DNA of 64,000 nt from Gallionellales bacterium GWA2_54_124 (GCA_001801025.1 MGWO01000007.1:558001-622000); one strand, 5' to 3'; counted from the stretch's first letter, positions 34,493-44,671 are shown. Numbers and translations: made by a program. The notes: generated by a model from the letters alone, not told the origin.

Positions 34493-34858
34493 GCCAAGAT
34501 AAATCTGGGATAGGGCGTTATTAATTGATCGCTTTGGTTCGTCGATTAGTCGCATGTCGCAATGTTCGGCGGCAGCGCGATCAAATGTGCTGGTGTGGCT
34601 GCAACCGGCATCATTCACTGAGCGCTCTATCTGACAGTCGGCAAATTAGCTGTCGAAATTCATTTCGAGGGAAATCCAAATCTATTTTCTCCGCGTCTCC
34701 GTCTGAAATCGCATTTCAAGAAATGAGTAATTTTCAACATCAAACTACGGCAGAGGAAACAAATAAACCAGAGAATTTCCTCGTGGTTAAAACTGGGGCT
34801 GACGTAGTCGGTCTAAAACCCGTAAAATACGTTTTTTGTAATAGCACAAGACGATACG
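34493..34858. other. Gap between the restriction island and glyQ
   Basis: No supported gene in 366 bp. It contains a 7-bp hairpin TCGAAAT/ATTTCGA (34653-34668) and, near the right end, the glyQ promoter. Open frames here lack ribosome-binding sites and known products. It is probably the right border of the acquired island; no clear direct repeats with the left border (31695-31748) were found by eye. Confidence 0.5.
34799..34828 (+). promoter_or_regulatory. Promoter of glyQS
   Basis: CTGACG (34799-34804) and TAAAAT (34823-34828) are separated by 18 bp, giving a start near 34835 and a short leader of about 24 nt before the glyQ ATG. Confidence 0.5.
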
Positions 34859-35806
34859 ATGTTAACCTTTCAGCAAATCATCCTGACACTACAGAACTAT
34901 TGGGACAAGCAGGGGTGTGCACTGCTCCAGCCCTACGACATGGAAGTCGGTGCGGGCACGTCGCACACTGCAACTTTCCTGCGTGCATTAGGCCCTGAGC
35001 CCTGGCGCGCTGCCTATGTGCAGCCTTCGCGCCGCCCGAAAGACGGCCGTTACGGTGAAAATCCGAATCGCTTGCAGCATTACTATCAGTTTCAGATCGT
35101 TTTAAAACCGGCGCCGGCTAATATTCTCGAGTTGTATTTAGGCTCGCTGGAAGCGCTGGGCTTCGATTTGAAACAAAACGATATTCGTTTCGTCGAAGAC
35201 GACTGGGAAAACCCGACGCTGGGCGCATGGGGGTTGGGCTGGGAAGTCTGGCTCAACGGCATGGAAGTCACTCAGTTCACCTATTTTCAGCAGGTCGGCG
35301 GCATCGATTGCCGTCCGATCACAGGCGAAATCACCTACGGTCTGGAGCGTCTGGCGATGTATCTGCAAGGCGTGGAGAGCGTGTATGACCTGGTCTGGAC
35401 CGACGGCGTGACGTACGGCGATGTGTATCATCAGAACGAAGTCGAGCAATCCAAATACAACTTTGAGCACAGCGATGTGGAGTTTTTGCTGGGCGCATTT
35501 GGCAGTCACGAGAAGCAGGCGCGTCATTTGATGGATAACCAACTGGCGCTGCCGGCCTACGAGCAGGTGCTAAAAGCGGCGCACAGTTTTAATTTACTCG
35601 ATGCCAGAGGCGCGATTTCAGTCACCGAACGCGCAGCGTACATAGGCCGGATCCGCAATCTCGCCCGCAGCGTGGCGGCGGCATATCTGGACAGCCGCGC
35701 ACGTCTGGGCTTTCCGATGGCGCCTAAAAATTGGGCGGATGAGGTGCTGGCACAGATTGAGAAAAATCAGCCTGTCCTGAGCAAAGTTGAAGGGGTGGCA
35801 GCATGA
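34859..35806 (+). CDS. glyQ: Glycyl-tRNA synthetase alpha subunit
   Basis: Catalytic (class II) subunit of the bacterial alpha2beta2 glycyl-tRNA synthetase. Seen: [20 protein letters not shown] at the N-terminus, [40 protein letters not shown] and [12 protein letters not shown] (motif 3 Arg). At 315 residues it is slightly longer than usual; the extra C-terminal residues [13 protein letters not shown] come from a short dispersed repeat (see separate entry). The stop overlaps the glyS start (ATGA). Confidence 0.97.
   Translation: MLTFQQIILTLQNYWDKQGCALLQPYDMEVGAGTSHTATFLRALGPEPWRAAYVQPSRRPKDGRYGENPNRLQHYYQFQIVLKPAPANILELYLGSLEALGFDLKQNDIRFVEDDWENPTLGAWGLGWEVWLNGMEVTQFTYFQQVGGIDCRPITGEITYGLERLAMYLQGVESVYDLVWTDGVTYGDVYHQNEVEQSKYNFEHSDVEFLLGAFGSHEKQARHLMDNQLALPAYEQVLKAAHSFNLLDARGAISVTERAAYIGRIRNLARSVAAAYLDSRARLGFPMAPKNWADEVLAQIEKNQPVLSKVEGVAA
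35773..35796 (+). repeat. GTCCTGAGC-AAGG type dispersed repeat in the glyQ 3' end
   Basis: CTGTCCTGAGCAAAGTTGAA matches, from memory, the short repeat often met in environmental proteobacterial genomes as GTCCTGAGCnnnGTCGAAGG (encoding LSKVEG in one frame, FAQDRL on the other strand). It has been read into the glyQ C-terminus in frame. Confidence 0.5.
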
Positions 35807-37914
35807 GTACGAAAAATTTACTGGTTGAACTGTTTGTTGAAGAACTCCCGCCCAAGTCACTTAAAAAGCTCGGCGAGAGCTTCTCTCAAGTTTTGTCCGC
35901 CAGTCTGGTGGCGCAAAATCTGGTGCTGCCTGGAACTGAAATCACCTCGTTTGCCTCGCCGCGCCGTCTGGCAGTGCATGTGGAAAGCGTGATTGCGCAG
36001 GCGGCAGACCAGTCCGTGTCGCTCAAATTAATGCCGGTCAAGGTAGGGCTCGATGCGGCGGGCAATGCTACGCCCGCGTTGCTGAAAAAATTAGCCGGTC
36101 TGGGGGCGGATGCGTCGGTCGTCTCCGGTCTCAGAACCGAAATGGACGGCAAGGCGGAAGCGCTTTATTACGATAGTCTGGTTCCCGGCGTAAAACTGGC
36201 CGAGGGCTTGCAGCGCGCTTTAAACGAGGCGCTGGCTAAATTGCCGATTGCACGTGTGATGACCTATCCTGATCCTGTGGGCGATGGCTGGAGTACGGTT
36301 AATTTCGTGCGTCCGGCGCATAGTCTGGTTGCGTTGTACGGGCGCAAAGTGGTGCCTGTCAGCGTGCTGGGACTGACGGCCGGGAATGTGACTCGCGGTC
36401 ATCGCTTCGAGGCTACGGTTGATGCCATCGTTCTGGAAGACGCGGATAGTTATGCGCGGCAACTGGAAACCGAGGGGGCGGTGATTGCCAGCTTCGCGCA
36501 GCGACGTGCCGAGATCGTTGCGCAGTTGGCAGCGATGGCCGCAAAAGAGGGGCTGCAGGCGATTCATGACGAGGATTTGCTCGATGAAGTGACGGCGCTG
36601 GTCGAGCGGCCCAATGTTTTGATGGGGCGTTTTGAAGAAACCTATCTCGAGGTGCCGCCCGAATGCCTGATTTTGACCATGAAAGCGAATCAAAAATACT
36701 TCCCGCTGCTCGAGGCATCGGGTCGTTTGAGCAATAAATTTTTGATCGTCTCCAACATCAGCCCGAAAGACGCCAGTTTAGTGATCGGTGGCAACGAGCG
36801 TGTGGTCAGGCCGCGTCTGGCCGATGCTAAATTCTTCTTCGATCAGGACAGGAAAAAACCGCTCGATGCCCGCGTGCTGGGATTGTCCCGCGTGGTTTAC
36901 CATAACAAACTGGGTACCCAGGGCGAGCGTGTCGAGCGCGTGCAGGCGATTGCCCGCGCGATCGGTATGCAGCTGGGCGGCGAGGCGCAGGCCTTGCAGG
37001 CAGATCAGGCAGCGCTGCTGGCCAAAGCCGATTTGCTCACCGATATGGTGGGCGAATTTCCTGAACTGCAAGGCATCATGGGGCGTTATTACGCGCAGCA
37101 CGATGGCTTGCCGGATGAAGTGGCGTATGCCATTGAAGACCATTACAAACCGCGTTTCGCAGGCGATGCGTTGCCGCGCAACAGTACCGGAATTTGTGTC
37201 GCATTGGCCGACAAGCTCGAAACGCTGGTCGGCATGTTCGGCATCGGTCAGATTCCGACCGGTGATCGCGATCCATTCGCGCTGCGCCGTCATGCGCTGG
37301 GCGTGATCCGTATGCTGATCGAAAAGCAATTGCCGCTCACGCTCACTGATCTGGTCGCGGGAGCCTTTGCTGGTTTTCCGAAGGGGTTGCTGAGCGATGC
37401 GCAAGCTGAGGTGGAGACTTTTATCTTTGATCGCATCGGCGGCATGATGAGGGAACAAGGCTATACGGCCAATCAGGTGGATGCCGTGTTGGCGCCCAGA
37501 CCGCAGCGCCTGAGTGAAATCCCCATGCGGCTTGATGCGGTGCGCGCGTTTGCCGCGTTGCCTGAATCGGCAGCGCTGGCTGCGGCCAACAAGCGCGTCG
37601 GCAATATCCTGAAAAAGGTCGAAGGCGAGGTGAGCGTTGAGGTCGATCGCGCACGTCTGGTGGAAGCCGCAGAACTGGCGCTGTATCAGGCGCTGCAGTC
37701 GATCGCGACCGATGCCGATGCCGCATTTGCCGCTGGCGACTACACAGCGTCTTTGCAGGCGCTGGCAGGTTTGCGCGCGCCGGTCGATGCGTTTTTTGAC
37801 AGCGTGATGGTGAACGCGGATGATCCGGCCTTGCGCGCCAACCGACTGAGTTTGCTGGCCCGCTTGCATCAGGCGATGAACCGTGTCGCGGATCTTTCCC
37901 GATTAGCGGCTTAA
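35803..37914 (+). CDS. glyS: Glycyl-tRNA synthetase beta subunit
   Basis: tRNA-recognition subunit of glycyl-tRNA synthetase. N-terminal [20 protein letters not shown], then [32 protein letters not shown] and the HD-like block [20 protein letters not shown], all typical. The C-terminal anticodon-binding DALR-type domain ends with [20 protein letters not shown]. Length 703 is normal. It is followed by a repeat element and gmhB. Confidence 0.97.
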   Translation: MSTKNLLVELFVEELPPKSLKKLGESFSQVLSASLVAQNLVLPGTEITSFASPRRLAVHVESVIAQAADQSVSLKLMPVKVGLDAAGNATPALLKKLAGLGADASVVSGLRTEMDGKAEALYYDSLVPGVKLAEGLQRALNEALAKLPIARVMTYPDPVGDGWSTVNFVRPAHSLVALYGRKVVPVSVLGLTAGNVTRGHRFEATVDAIVLEDADSYARQLETEGAVIASFAQRRAEIVAQLAAMAAKEGLQAIHDEDLLDEVTALVERPNVLMGRFEETYLEVPPECLILTMKANQKYFPLLEASGRLSNKFLIVSNISPKDASLVIGGNERVVRPRLADAKFFFDQDRKKPLDARVLGLSRVVYHNKLGTQGERVERVQAIARAIGMQLGGEAQALQADQAALLAKADLLTDMVGEFPELQGIMGRYYAQHDGLPDEVAYAIEDHYKPRFAGDALPRNSTGICVALADKLETLVGMFGIGQIPTGDRDPFALRRHALGVIRMLIEKQLPLTLTDLVAGAFAGFPKGLLSDAQAEVETFIFDRIGGMMREQGYTANQVDAVLAPRPQRLSEIPMRLDAVRAFAALPESAALAAANKRVGNILKKVEGEVSVEVDRARLVEAAELALYQALQSIATDADAAFAAGDYTASLQALAGLRAPVDAFFDSVMVNADDPALRANRLSLLARLHQAMNRVADLSRLAA

Positions 37915-37920
37915 GGACAA

Positions 37921-37968
37921 TGGGAAGGCGTTAGTAAAATCATGCAACGACTTCCCGCTTACCACTGA
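37921..37968. repeat. Partial interspersed repeat between glyS and gmhB
   Basis: TGGGAAGGCGTTAGTAA and ACTTCCCGCTTACCACTGAC are a degraded version of the GTGGGAAGT/CTTACCACT element seen elsewhere in the window. Confidence 0.55.
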
Positions 37969-37978
37969 CTATTAAAAT

Positions 37979-38527
37979 ATGAAACTCGTCATCCTCGATC
38001 GCGATGGTGTGATCAACCTTGATTCTGACCAGTTTATCAAGAGTCCTGCGGAATGGCAGCCCATCCCCGGCAGTCTGGAAGCCATTGCAAGGCTCAATCA
38101 GGCGGATTATCGCGTGGTGGTGGCGACCAATCAGTCCGGTATCGGACGCGGATTGTTCGATATGCCCACCCTCAACGCGATTCACGACAAGATGCACAAG
38201 GCCTGTGCGATGGCGGGGGCGCGCATCGATGCGGTGTTCTTCTGTCCGCACACGGCCGACAGCCGTTGTCATTGCCGCAAGCCAAATCCCGGCATGCTCG
38301 AAGAAATCGCGGCGCGTTACAACATCAAATTAACCGGCGTGCCGGTGGTCGGTGATTCGCTGCGCGATTTGCAGCCCGCAGCAGAATTGGGCGCCCGCCC
38401 GTATCTGGTGCTGACAGGGAAAGGCCGTAAGACGCAGGCGGCAGGCGGCCTGCCGGACGGTACCCCCGTGTTTGCCGATCTGGCCTCCGTGGTGGCTGAG
38501 TTGCTCAGGCCTTCTCATCTGGATTGA
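37979..38527 (+). CDS. gmhB: D-glycero-beta-D-manno-heptose-1,7-bisphosphate 7-phosphatase
   Basis: HAD phosphatase in ADP-heptose synthesis for lipopolysaccharide inner core. LDRDGVINLDSDQFIKSP (nucleophile Asp7, acid Asp9), VVVATNQSGIGRGLF, and the zinc loop CPHTADSRCHCRKPNPGM (Cys/His ligands), which is the GmhB hallmark. PVVGDSLRDLQPAAELGA gives the last acidic residues. Length 182 is typical. plsC starts one base after the stop, indicating an operon of envelope lipid functions. Confidence 0.96.
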   Translation: MKLVILDRDGVINLDSDQFIKSPAEWQPIPGSLEAIARLNQADYRVVVATNQSGIGRGLFDMPTLNAIHDKMHKACAMAGARIDAVFFCPHTADSRCHCRKPNPGMLEEIAARYNIKLTGVPVVGDSLRDLQPAAELGARPYLVLTGKGRKTQAAGGLPDGTPVFADLASVVAELLRPSHLD

Positions 38528-38528
38528 T

Positions 38529-39236
38529 ATGCTGTTCATACGCTCATTTGTTTTCATATTGTTGCAACTGCTGCTCACGCCGGTTTTTTCGGTATTGGCG
38601 ATTTTTACCTTCCCGTTTTCACCGCTGACGCGCTACCGGCTGATTTCCAGTTATGCCAAAACTATGATCTGGCTGGTGAGGGTCGTGTGCGGCATACGCC
38701 ACAAGGTGATCGGCATCGAGCATATCCCGCCGCAGCCGTGTATCGTGCTGTGTAAGCATCAATCGGCCTGGGAGACGCTGGCGTTGCAGGCGATTTTTCC
38801 GCCTCAGGCGTGGGTGCTCAAACGAGAGCTGTTGTGGATTCCCTTCTTCGGCTGGGGGCTGGCGATGACCAGTCCGATTGCGATCAACCGCAGCGATGGC
38901 AAGGGGGCTGTGAAACAGCTGCTCAAACAGGGTAAGGCGCGGCTGGCTCAGGGTTTTTTTGTGGTGATCTTTCCGGAAGGTACACGGATTCCCTATGGCC
39001 AGCGCGGCAAATACAAGGTGGGTGGCGCGCTGCTGGCGGCCTCGGCCGGCGTGCCGGTTATTCCGGTCGCTCATAATGCCGGCCGCTTGTGGGGGCGCGC
39101 CGCGTTTATAAAAAAGCCGGGCCTCATCACGATGAGCATCGGGCAGCCGATTGAAACAACAGGCCTTAAGGCCGACGAGATTAACGCCCGCACGGAAAGC
39201 TGGATAGAGAACGAGATCAGCACGCTGGATCACTGA
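38529..39236 (+). CDS. plsC: 1-acyl-sn-glycerol-3-phosphate acyltransferase (PlsC family)
   Basis: Membrane acyltransferase making phosphatidic acid. N-terminal hydrophobic segments (about 5-30 and 43-60) precede the acyltransferase blocks CKHQSAWETLALQ (HxxxxD variant with Glu: HQSAWE), INRSDGKGAVKQ, VVIFPEGTRIPYGQRG and VPVIPVAHNAG. The HxxxxE form is common in this PlsC subgroup. ATG 38529 lies 1 bp after the gmhB stop and gives 235 residues. The stop overlaps the next start by one base. Confidence 0.93.
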   Translation: MLFIRSFVFILLQLLLTPVFSVLAIFTFPFSPLTRYRLISSYAKTMIWLVRVVCGIRHKVIGIEHIPPQPCIVLCKHQSAWETLALQAIFPPQAWVLKRELLWIPFFGWGLAMTSPIAINRSDGKGAVKQLLKQGKARLAQGFFVVIFPEGTRIPYGQRGKYKVGGALLAASAGVPVIPVAHNAGRLWGRAAFIKKPGLITMSIGQPIETTGLKADEINARTESWIENEISTLDH

Positions 39237-39961
39237 TGTTCAAGCGCCTGCGCAAATTGATAGTACCCGCCAAACCTGTAGCCGTTGAACAGCGTGTCGT
39301 GCTGCTGGCCGGAAAACCTGTTTCCTATACCTTAAAACGCAGTGCCAGACGCCGCAGCATCGGTTTGCGTATCGACGGTCAGGGGTTGACGGTGAGCATG
39401 CCGCATCAAACGTCCGAGCGCTGGCTCAATGAGGTGTTGCAGGACAGGGCGGATTGGGTGGTTGAAAAGCTGGACGGCTTGCAGGCGAGAAAACTGCCGG
39501 AACAACAATGGCGTGATGGCGAAAGCGTTCCTTATCTGGGGGAGTTGCTGACCTTGCGCGTTGTTTCGTCAGCCGTGCCGGTACATCAGTGTGGTGCTGA
39601 ATTGTTGGTGTATGGCAATGAGGTGAGGGTCGAAAAACTGGTGACGCTCTGGTACCGCCGTCAGGCGACGATGCTGTTTGCCGAACGGGTCCGGCACTAC
39701 GCGCCTATGCTGAACGTCTCTCCTGCGTCCATTAAGCTGTCGGGTGCGAAAACCCGCTGGGGCAGTTGCACCTCACGCGGCGTGGTTAGGCTGAACCTGC
39801 AACTGATCAAGCTGCCGCAATACCTGATCGATTATGTTGTGGTGCATGAACTGGCGCACTTGCGCGAGATGAACCATTCGGCCGCCTTCTGGCGCGTGGT
39901 GGCGAGTGCGTGTCCTGACTACCTTATGCTGCGTGCTGAACTCAAGGCCTGCCGCCTGTAA
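39236..39961 (+). CDS. YgjP-like M48/DUF45 zinc metallopeptidase
   Basis: Predicted cytoplasmic zinc metallopeptidase of the WLM/DUF45 (YgjP) group, 241 residues. Zinc motif HELAHLREMNHSAAFW (HExxH plus downstream His) is intact, preceded by the family signature KTRWGSCTSRGVVRLNLQL and LIDYVVVHELAH. The N-terminal half is a beta-rich domain with RSARRRSIGLRIDGQGLTV. The in vivo substrate is unknown. It is coupled to plsC by a one-base overlap (TGATG). Confidence 0.92.
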   Translation: MFKRLRKLIVPAKPVAVEQRVVLLAGKPVSYTLKRSARRRSIGLRIDGQGLTVSMPHQTSERWLNEVLQDRADWVVEKLDGLQARKLPEQQWRDGESVPYLGELLTLRVVSSAVPVHQCGAELLVYGNEVRVEKLVTLWYRRQATMLFAERVRHYAPMLNVSPASIKLSGAKTRWGSCTSRGVVRLNLQLIKLPQYLIDYVVVHELAHLREMNHSAAFWRVVASACPDYLMLRAELKACRL

Positions 39962-39973
39962 TCTTTGGTTCGG

Positions 39974-40279
39974 CTACAGGCTGACGGTTTCTCCTTGTGC
40001 TGCGAACAACTCGCGCAACCTGGCATACAGTTCGCTGTCGTCCCGCTGACTTTTCCATGCGCCGTCACAGTAGGCGTAGTGAAAACCGCCGGATTTCGCC
40101 GCGACCCAAATTTCCTGGTTGATGTCGTGCCGGTTGATGATGATCTTCGCACCGTTGTCGAACTCGAGTTCCAGCAGGTTGCCGCTGCGGTTGCAGTCAA
40201 CGCCGCACGCGTCGCAGGCCGCTTCGATTTTGTCTAGTGTTGCATCGGCCAGTGGGTTGAATTCGGATTCGCTCATCAT
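39974..40279 (-). CDS. cyaY: Frataxin-like iron donor CyaY
   Basis: Small acidic iron-binding regulator of Fe-S cluster assembly. The 101-residue protein shows the frataxin fold signatures: acidic first helix, LELEFDNGAKIIINRHD, QEIWVAAKSGGFHY and CDGAWKSQRDDSELYARL. Two cysteines (residues 22 and 28 region) are extra. The second Met (40276) is an equal start. It is divergent from lptM-lysA, the usual order in beta- and gammaproteobacteria. Confidence 0.95.
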   Translation of the reverse strand: MMSESEFNPLADATLDKIEAACDACGVDCNRSGNLLELEFDNGAKIIINRHDINQEIWVAAKSGGFHYAYCDGAWKSQRDDSELYARLRELFAAQGETVSL

Positions 40280-40294
40280 TTTCTTGGAAACCTT

Positions 40295-40300
40295 TATAAT
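40295..40300 (+). promoter_or_regulatory. -10 box in the divergent cyaY/lptM spacer
   Basis: TATAAT at 40295-40300 points to lptM-lysA, with a start near 40307 and a 23-nt leader. The overlapping minus-strand TATAAA could serve cyaY. Good -35 hexamers are not visible. Confidence 0.4.
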
Positions 40301-40329
40301 TGCGCACTTGAAAATTTAGGGAAGTAAAC

Positions 40330-40467
40330 ATGCGGCTTTTTATTCATCTTGCCATTATGCTGGCTATCAGCCTGTCGCTGCAAGGTTGCGGACGAAAAGG
40401 GCCGTTGATTATGCCGGCGTCCGATGCCCAAAAGAGCGCTATTCCTGCCACACAACCTGCCAAATGA
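40330..40467 (+). CDS. lptM: LptM-like small lipoprotein
   Basis: A 45-residue lipoprotein of the YifL/LptM family, which helps LptD mature into its native disulfide form. Signal MRLFIHLAIMLAISLSLQGC ends in the lipobox LQGC with Cys20, followed by the hallmark GRKGPLIMP. It is too short for usual ORF thresholds. GGGAAGTAAAC upstream of the ATG is a reasonable ribosome-binding site. The lysA ATG begins 3 bp after its stop, so the two are co-transcribed, as in E. coli relatives. Confidence 0.92.
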   Translation: MRLFIHLAIMLAISLSLQGCGRKGPLIMPASDAQKSAIPATQPAK

Positions 40468-40469
40468 CT

Positions 40470-41717
40470 ATGAGCAATCAATTTAATTACATCAATAATC
40501 AACTGCATGCGGAAGATGTCTCGCTGAGCGATATTGCGGCGATCCATGAAACGCCCTGTTATGTCTATTCGCGCGCCGCGTTAACCGCAGGTTTTCGCGA
40601 GTTTTCAGATGCCCTGCAAGGCCGCGAACACCTGATCTGTTATGCCGTGAAGGCGAACGCGAATCTGGCCATCCTGAATGTGTTTGCGCGTCTGGGTGCG
40701 GGATTCGATATCGTCTCAGGCGGCGAATTGCAGCGGGTGCTGGCAGCAGGGGGCGATGCGCGCAAGGTGGTATTTTCCGGCGTCGGGAAAACCCGCGCCG
40801 AAATGCGTCTGGCGCTGGACGCGGGCATCCTGTGTTTCAACGTGGAATCAGCCGCAGAACTCGACCGTTTGAATGAGGTCGCGGGCAGCATGGGTAAAAT
40901 CGCGGCAATCAGCCTGCGTGTGAATCCCGATGTGGATGCTAAAACCCACCCTTATATCTCGACCGGACTCAAACAAAACAAATTCGGCGTGGCTTATACC
41001 GAAGCGGTTTCCTTGTATCGCAAGGCGCGTGAATTGAAGAACCTGCGCATCACCGGCATGGATTGCCATATCGGTTCTCAGCTGACCGAAACCAGTCCGT
41101 TCATCGCTGCCATCGAAAAGATTCTGTTGCTGGTCGATGAACTGGCAGCGGAAGGAATCGTACTCGAACACCTTGATCTGGGCGGCGGTTTGGGTATTTG
41201 CTACGACGACGAGACGCCGCCTGCGATTACTGACTATATCGCGGCCTTATTGGGTGCCTTGCAGGGACGCACGCAGAAACTGATACTGGAGCCGGGGCGC
41301 GTGCTGGTGGGCAATGCCGGCGTGCTGCTCACACGGGTTGAATACATTAAGCCGGGTGAAGAGAAAAACTTTGCTATCGTGGACGCGGCGATGAACGATC
41401 TGATGCGTCCTGCCTTATACGATGCGTATCACGGCATCCTGCCGGTAGTGCGCGAGGCCCATGCGGTGCAAAGCTATGAAGTTGTCGGCCCCATCTGCGA
41501 GACGGGCGATTTCATCGGCCATGCGCGCGAGTTGGCGATTGCCCCGCACTCTTTGCTGGCGGTAATGTCGGCCGGTGCCTATGGCATGAGCATGAGTTCC
41601 AACTACAATACGCGCCCGCGTGCCGCCGAGGTGATGGTGGACGGCGCTGCGGTGCATCTGGTGCGTGAACGTGAAACCGTGCCGCAGCTGTTTGCCGGTG
41701 AAAAAACGCTCGCGTAG
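40470..41717 (+). CDS. lysA: Diaminopimelate decarboxylase
   Basis: PLP enzyme for the last step of lysine synthesis. CYAVKANANLAILNVFARLG contains the PLP lysine; VSGGELQRVLAAGG, FGVAYTEAVSLYRKA, HIGSQLTETSPF (His of the PLP stack), ILEPGRVLVGNAGVLLTRVE and GPICETGDFIG (catalytic Cys of the partner subunit) are all present. The frame opens at 40386, but ATG 40470 directly after lptM gives the standard 415 residues. A strong terminator follows. Confidence 0.97.
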   Translation: MSNQFNYINNQLHAEDVSLSDIAAIHETPCYVYSRAALTAGFREFSDALQGREHLICYAVKANANLAILNVFARLGAGFDIVSGGELQRVLAAGGDARKVVFSGVGKTRAEMRLALDAGILCFNVESAAELDRLNEVAGSMGKIAAISLRVNPDVDAKTHPYISTGLKQNKFGVAYTEAVSLYRKARELKNLRITGMDCHIGSQLTETSPFIAAIEKILLLVDELAAEGIVLEHLDLGGGLGICYDDETPPAITDYIAALLGALQGRTQKLILEPGRVLVGNAGVLLTRVEYIKPGEEKNFAIVDAAMNDLMRPALYDAYHGILPVVREAHAVQSYEVVGPICETGDFIGHARELAIAPHSLLAVMSAGAYGMSMSSNYNTRPRAAEVMVDGAAVHLVRERETVPQLFAGEKTLA

Positions 41718-41745
41718 TTTATTTTTTGAGCGGCATACTGCATTG

Positions 41746-41773
41746 ACCGGCCTGAATCTGAGGCCGGTTTTTT
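41746..41773 (+). terminator. Terminator of lptM-lysA
   Basis: Perfect 8-bp stem ACCGGCCT (41746-41753) / AGGCCGGT (41761-41768), 7-nt loop, then TTTTTT. This is a classic intrinsic terminator. Confidence 0.92.
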
Positions 41774-42311
41774 CTGTTAGGAACCCGTTTGTGCAGACGG
41801 ACGCAGATTTCATGTCCATGTGTTGCTAATCTGCCCGCGCTGCGCATGCAATTTTGCTGAGCGGGTTCTACTGCAGTCGGGTGTATGCCTTGTTCTGCTG
41901 AGTGCCCTTATGTTTGCGCGGTACGAAGCGGCAAGCCGTTTGCGCTTTAGTAGCAACCCGAACCGGATGTTTCTGCGAGGGAACCGCTATATCCCTCCCC
42001 GAGGAAAAAGACTGGACTCATAGCCTGTCTGGCAGCTCCGTACCGTTAATACGATACACATCTTATTTTAATTCGCGACTAACAGCGCCGGATTAGGCCC
42101 CGTTTCGAATGTTGTAGCACGCTGATTTTTCCTGTATATTTGGACGCGTACTTGATGATAACCTTTTGATTTCAAGGTTAATAAAGCTTTTTTGCATGGT
42201 GGCTTGTATTTAATTCAGGCCGCGTCGCTAAGTTGTGGTATCCGCGTGATGGCCTGAAGTCGCCAATAAGCGAAGCAAATTGCTGATTAATAAAATATTA
42301 AGAAGAATATT
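41774..42311. other. 540-bp intergenic region upstream of the Aer-like receptor gene
   Basis: No gene can be supported. A 67-codon frame at 41820-42023 lacks a ribosome-binding site and homology that I recognise. The right part is AT-rich (TTGATTTCAAGGTTAATAAA; TTAATAAAATATTAAGAAGA) and likely holds the receptor promoter and leader. I see no clear flagellar sigma-28 site. Confidence 0.5.
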
Positions 42312-43949
42312 ATGAAAAATGCAAATTCGTATGTGACGCAAAATGAAGTGCCGTTTCCGGATGGCGTTGTGCTGATATCGAAAACAGATACGCGAGGCAT
42401 TATTACCTACGCGAACGATGAGTTTGTGGCGATTTCAGGATACTCGAAAGAGGAACTCGTCGGAAAAAATCACAACATCGTTCGCCACGCCGATATGCCG
42501 GCGGCGGCGTTTAAATGGCTCTGGGATACGTTACATGCAGGGCATCCCTGGCGCGGAATGGTAAAAAATCGCTGTAAAAACGGAGATTTTTATTGGGTTC
42601 GTGCAACTGTTGTGCCGATTATTGAGCAGGGGCGCACCAGCGGGTATGTCTCTATGCGCAGAAAGCCGACACGTGAGCAGATCGTGCAAGCCGAAGCTCT
42701 CTATCGGCGTCATGCAGAATCTGGTGTAGGGTTCGGCTCGCCGAATGAGCGTTTCAAGTTTTCCAACTGGTCTTTGAAATCGAAATTGCAGCTAGTAATT
42801 CAAAGCGCCTTGCTGGTCGTGCTTGGGGTAGGGCAGTTTTTTATCTCGGTACAGTTGCATACCGATTCTGCGACCGAGTTGCAATTGCTCGCCGGGCAGG
42901 TGTTTTTACATGTGTTTTTATATTTCTTCATCGGTTTTTGTGTGCTGAGGTATGTCCATAATCCGCTGGAAGCCGCTAAGCATGAAATTCGCAATGTATT
43001 GCAAGGAAATTTTGATAACGAAATTGAGATCGGCGTAGGAGATGAGGTCGGCGATATGTGCCGGGAAGTCACCACCATGCAAACCTATCTGAGAATGCTG
43101 GTAGATGAGATTGTGGCCTCAGCAAGGCATATCAATTCCTATTCGGTGGCATTGGATACGCAGGTGTCGGGCGTAGCCAGCAGCGCATTTGTTGCTCAGG
43201 AGCAAATTCAGGCGATTGCATCGACGATGGATGAGTATAGTCAGTCTGTCGCTGAAGTGGCTGCCTTGGCCGCAGATTCGATAGAGGACGCTAATTCAAT
43301 GAAAAATATTGTGGATGAAAATAATCACAATATGGAGGAAAGCATTGCGGCAATCAGCAGGGTGGCCGAAACAGTACAGTCGTCGAGTCACACGATGACC
43401 GAGTTAGGTTTGTCAATACAAAAAATTGGTGTAATTTCCAATGCAATTCAAGAAATTGCAGAACAGACTAACCTGCTTGCATTGAATGCGGCAATTGAAG
43501 CTGCACGGGCGGGTGAGCAGGGGCGTGGCTTTGCCGTAGTGGCCGATGAGGTGCGTAAGCTGGCAGAAAGAACGGCAAACAGTACCAAAGATATTGCACT
43601 CACTATTCGTGAAATCAGCACGACTTCAAATTCGGCTGTTCAATCGATGGAATGCGCTGTGAGTGAAGTGGCGAATGGCATCGGTTTGATCCAGAGAAAT
43701 GGGGATGGGATGCAGGAAATTATGAACGCATCGGTCAATGTGTCTGAGCGTATTTCCCAAATTTCAACGGCATCAAGAGCGCAATCTTCGGCAAGCATCA
43801 GTGTGGCTAAAAATTTGTCAGCTGTAAAAGACGTCGTTGACAGCAATACGCAGGCTGCGACGGACGCTAAAAAGTCAGCCGCGTCCTTGGCTCAATCTGC
43901 AGATGCATTGAAGCATGCCGGGCATCCGCTTACCCGATGTGCCTCCTGA
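42312..43949 (+). CDS. Aer-like PAS-domain methyl-accepting chemotaxis receptor
   Basis: Energy/redox taxis receptor. The N-terminal PAS domain (about 12-125) has [19 protein letters not shown] and [20 protein letters not shown], the FAD-type PAS of Aer proteins. Two hydrophobic helices (about 162-183 and 193-214) are separated by only a few residues, so there is no periplasmic sensor domain. HAMP-like region, then the signalling hairpin with [20 protein letters not shown] and [19 protein letters not shown]. At 545 residues it lacks an obvious CheR-tethering pentapeptide at the C-terminus. SD is weak (AAGAAGAATATT). Confidence 0.94.
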   Translation: MKNANSYVTQNEVPFPDGVVLISKTDTRGIITYANDEFVAISGYSKEELVGKNHNIVRHADMPAAAFKWLWDTLHAGHPWRGMVKNRCKNGDFYWVRATVVPIIEQGRTSGYVSMRRKPTREQIVQAEALYRRHAESGVGFGSPNERFKFSNWSLKSKLQLVIQSALLVVLGVGQFFISVQLHTDSATELQLLAGQVFLHVFLYFFIGFCVLRYVHNPLEAAKHEIRNVLQGNFDNEIEIGVGDEVGDMCREVTTMQTYLRMLVDEIVASARHINSYSVALDTQVSGVASSAFVAQEQIQAIASTMDEYSQSVAEVAALAADSIEDANSMKNIVDENNHNMEESIAAISRVAETVQSSSHTMTELGLSIQKIGVISNAIQEIAEQTNLLALNAAIEAARAGEQGRGFAVVADEVRKLAERTANSTKDIALTIREISTTSNSAVQSMECAVSEVANGIGLIQRNGDGMQEIMNASVNVSERISQISTASRAQSSASISVAKNLSAVKDVVDSNTQAATDAKKSAASLAQSADALKHAGHPLTRCAS

Positions 43950-43973
43950 TGGAACTGATTGTGATTCATTGGG

Positions 43974-44669
43974 TTACGGAATGTCAGAGGCATTCATGCG
44001 ATTCAAAATAATTCCGGTCTTCTTTTGCAGGCCTCGCGCGTCGCGGTGTTTGTCGTAATAGCGCGGGTTGGGCACCATGGCGGCCATTTTGGCCGCCTGA
44101 GCGGCAGATAACTGCGATGCGCTGATACGGTAGTAGTGGCGTGCCGCAGCTTCAGCGCCGAACACGCCATCGCCCCATTCGATCACGTTCAGATAGATTT
44201 CGAAAATACGCTCCTTGTCCATCACCTGCTCCATCATTACGGTGATCGCCGCTTCCTCGATCTTGCGAAATGGCGAGCGGCTGCCCGACAGGAACAGATT
44301 TTTTGCCAGTTGCTGGCTGATGGTGGAGCCGCCCGCGACGATCTTGCCTTTTTTAAGATTCTTTTCATAGGCTTTCTGTATGCCGTCCCAGTCGAATCCT
44401 TCGTGATCGACGAATTTGGCGTCTTCGGACGCGATCAGCGCGCGTTTAAGGTTGTTGGAAATCTTTGCATAAGGCACCCACTGGTGTTGCAGTTCGGCAT
44501 TCGGGTTGTTGTCCTGCATGATCGCCAGCCGGTCTTCCATGAAGGCGCTGGTCGAGGGGTTAAACTTGATCCACCAGCAGACATGCGCAAAGATCCACAG
44601 CTGATATAAAAGCAGCAATACGAAAATGATCGCCACGCCGCGCCACAGCCAACCCCAGAGTGTGCTCAA
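43974..44669 (-). CDS. mtgA: Monofunctional biosynthetic peptidoglycan transglycosylase
   Basis: GT51 glycosyltransferase polymerising lipid II. One N-terminal membrane helix (about 8-30), then IASEDAKFVDHEGFDWDGIQ (catalytic Glu82), GGSTISQQLAKNLFLSGSRS, KIEEAAITVMMEQVMDKERI and EIYLNVIEWGDGVFGAEAAA with the second Glu, then MAAMVPNPRYYDKHR. Length 231 is typical. Start lies 2 bp after the aroE stop, so aroE-mtgA form one transcript, as is common in proteobacteria. Confidence 0.96.
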   Translation of the reverse strand: MSTLWGWLWRGVAIIFVLLLLYQLWIFAHVCWWIKFNPSTSAFMEDRLAIMQDNNPNAELQHQWVPYAKISNNLKRALIASEDAKFVDHEGFDWDGIQKAYEKNLKKGKIVAGGSTISQQLAKNLFLSGSRSPFRKIEEAAITVMMEQVMDKERIFEIYLNVIEWGDGVFGAEAAARHYYRISASQLSAAQAAKMAAMVPNPRYYDKHRDARGLQKKTGIILNRMNASDIP

Positions 44670-44671
44670 GA

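Noticed and set aside
41820-42023. 67-codon frame after lysA
   Set aside because: No ribosome-binding site, no recognised product, and poor codon pattern; kept only as intergenic.
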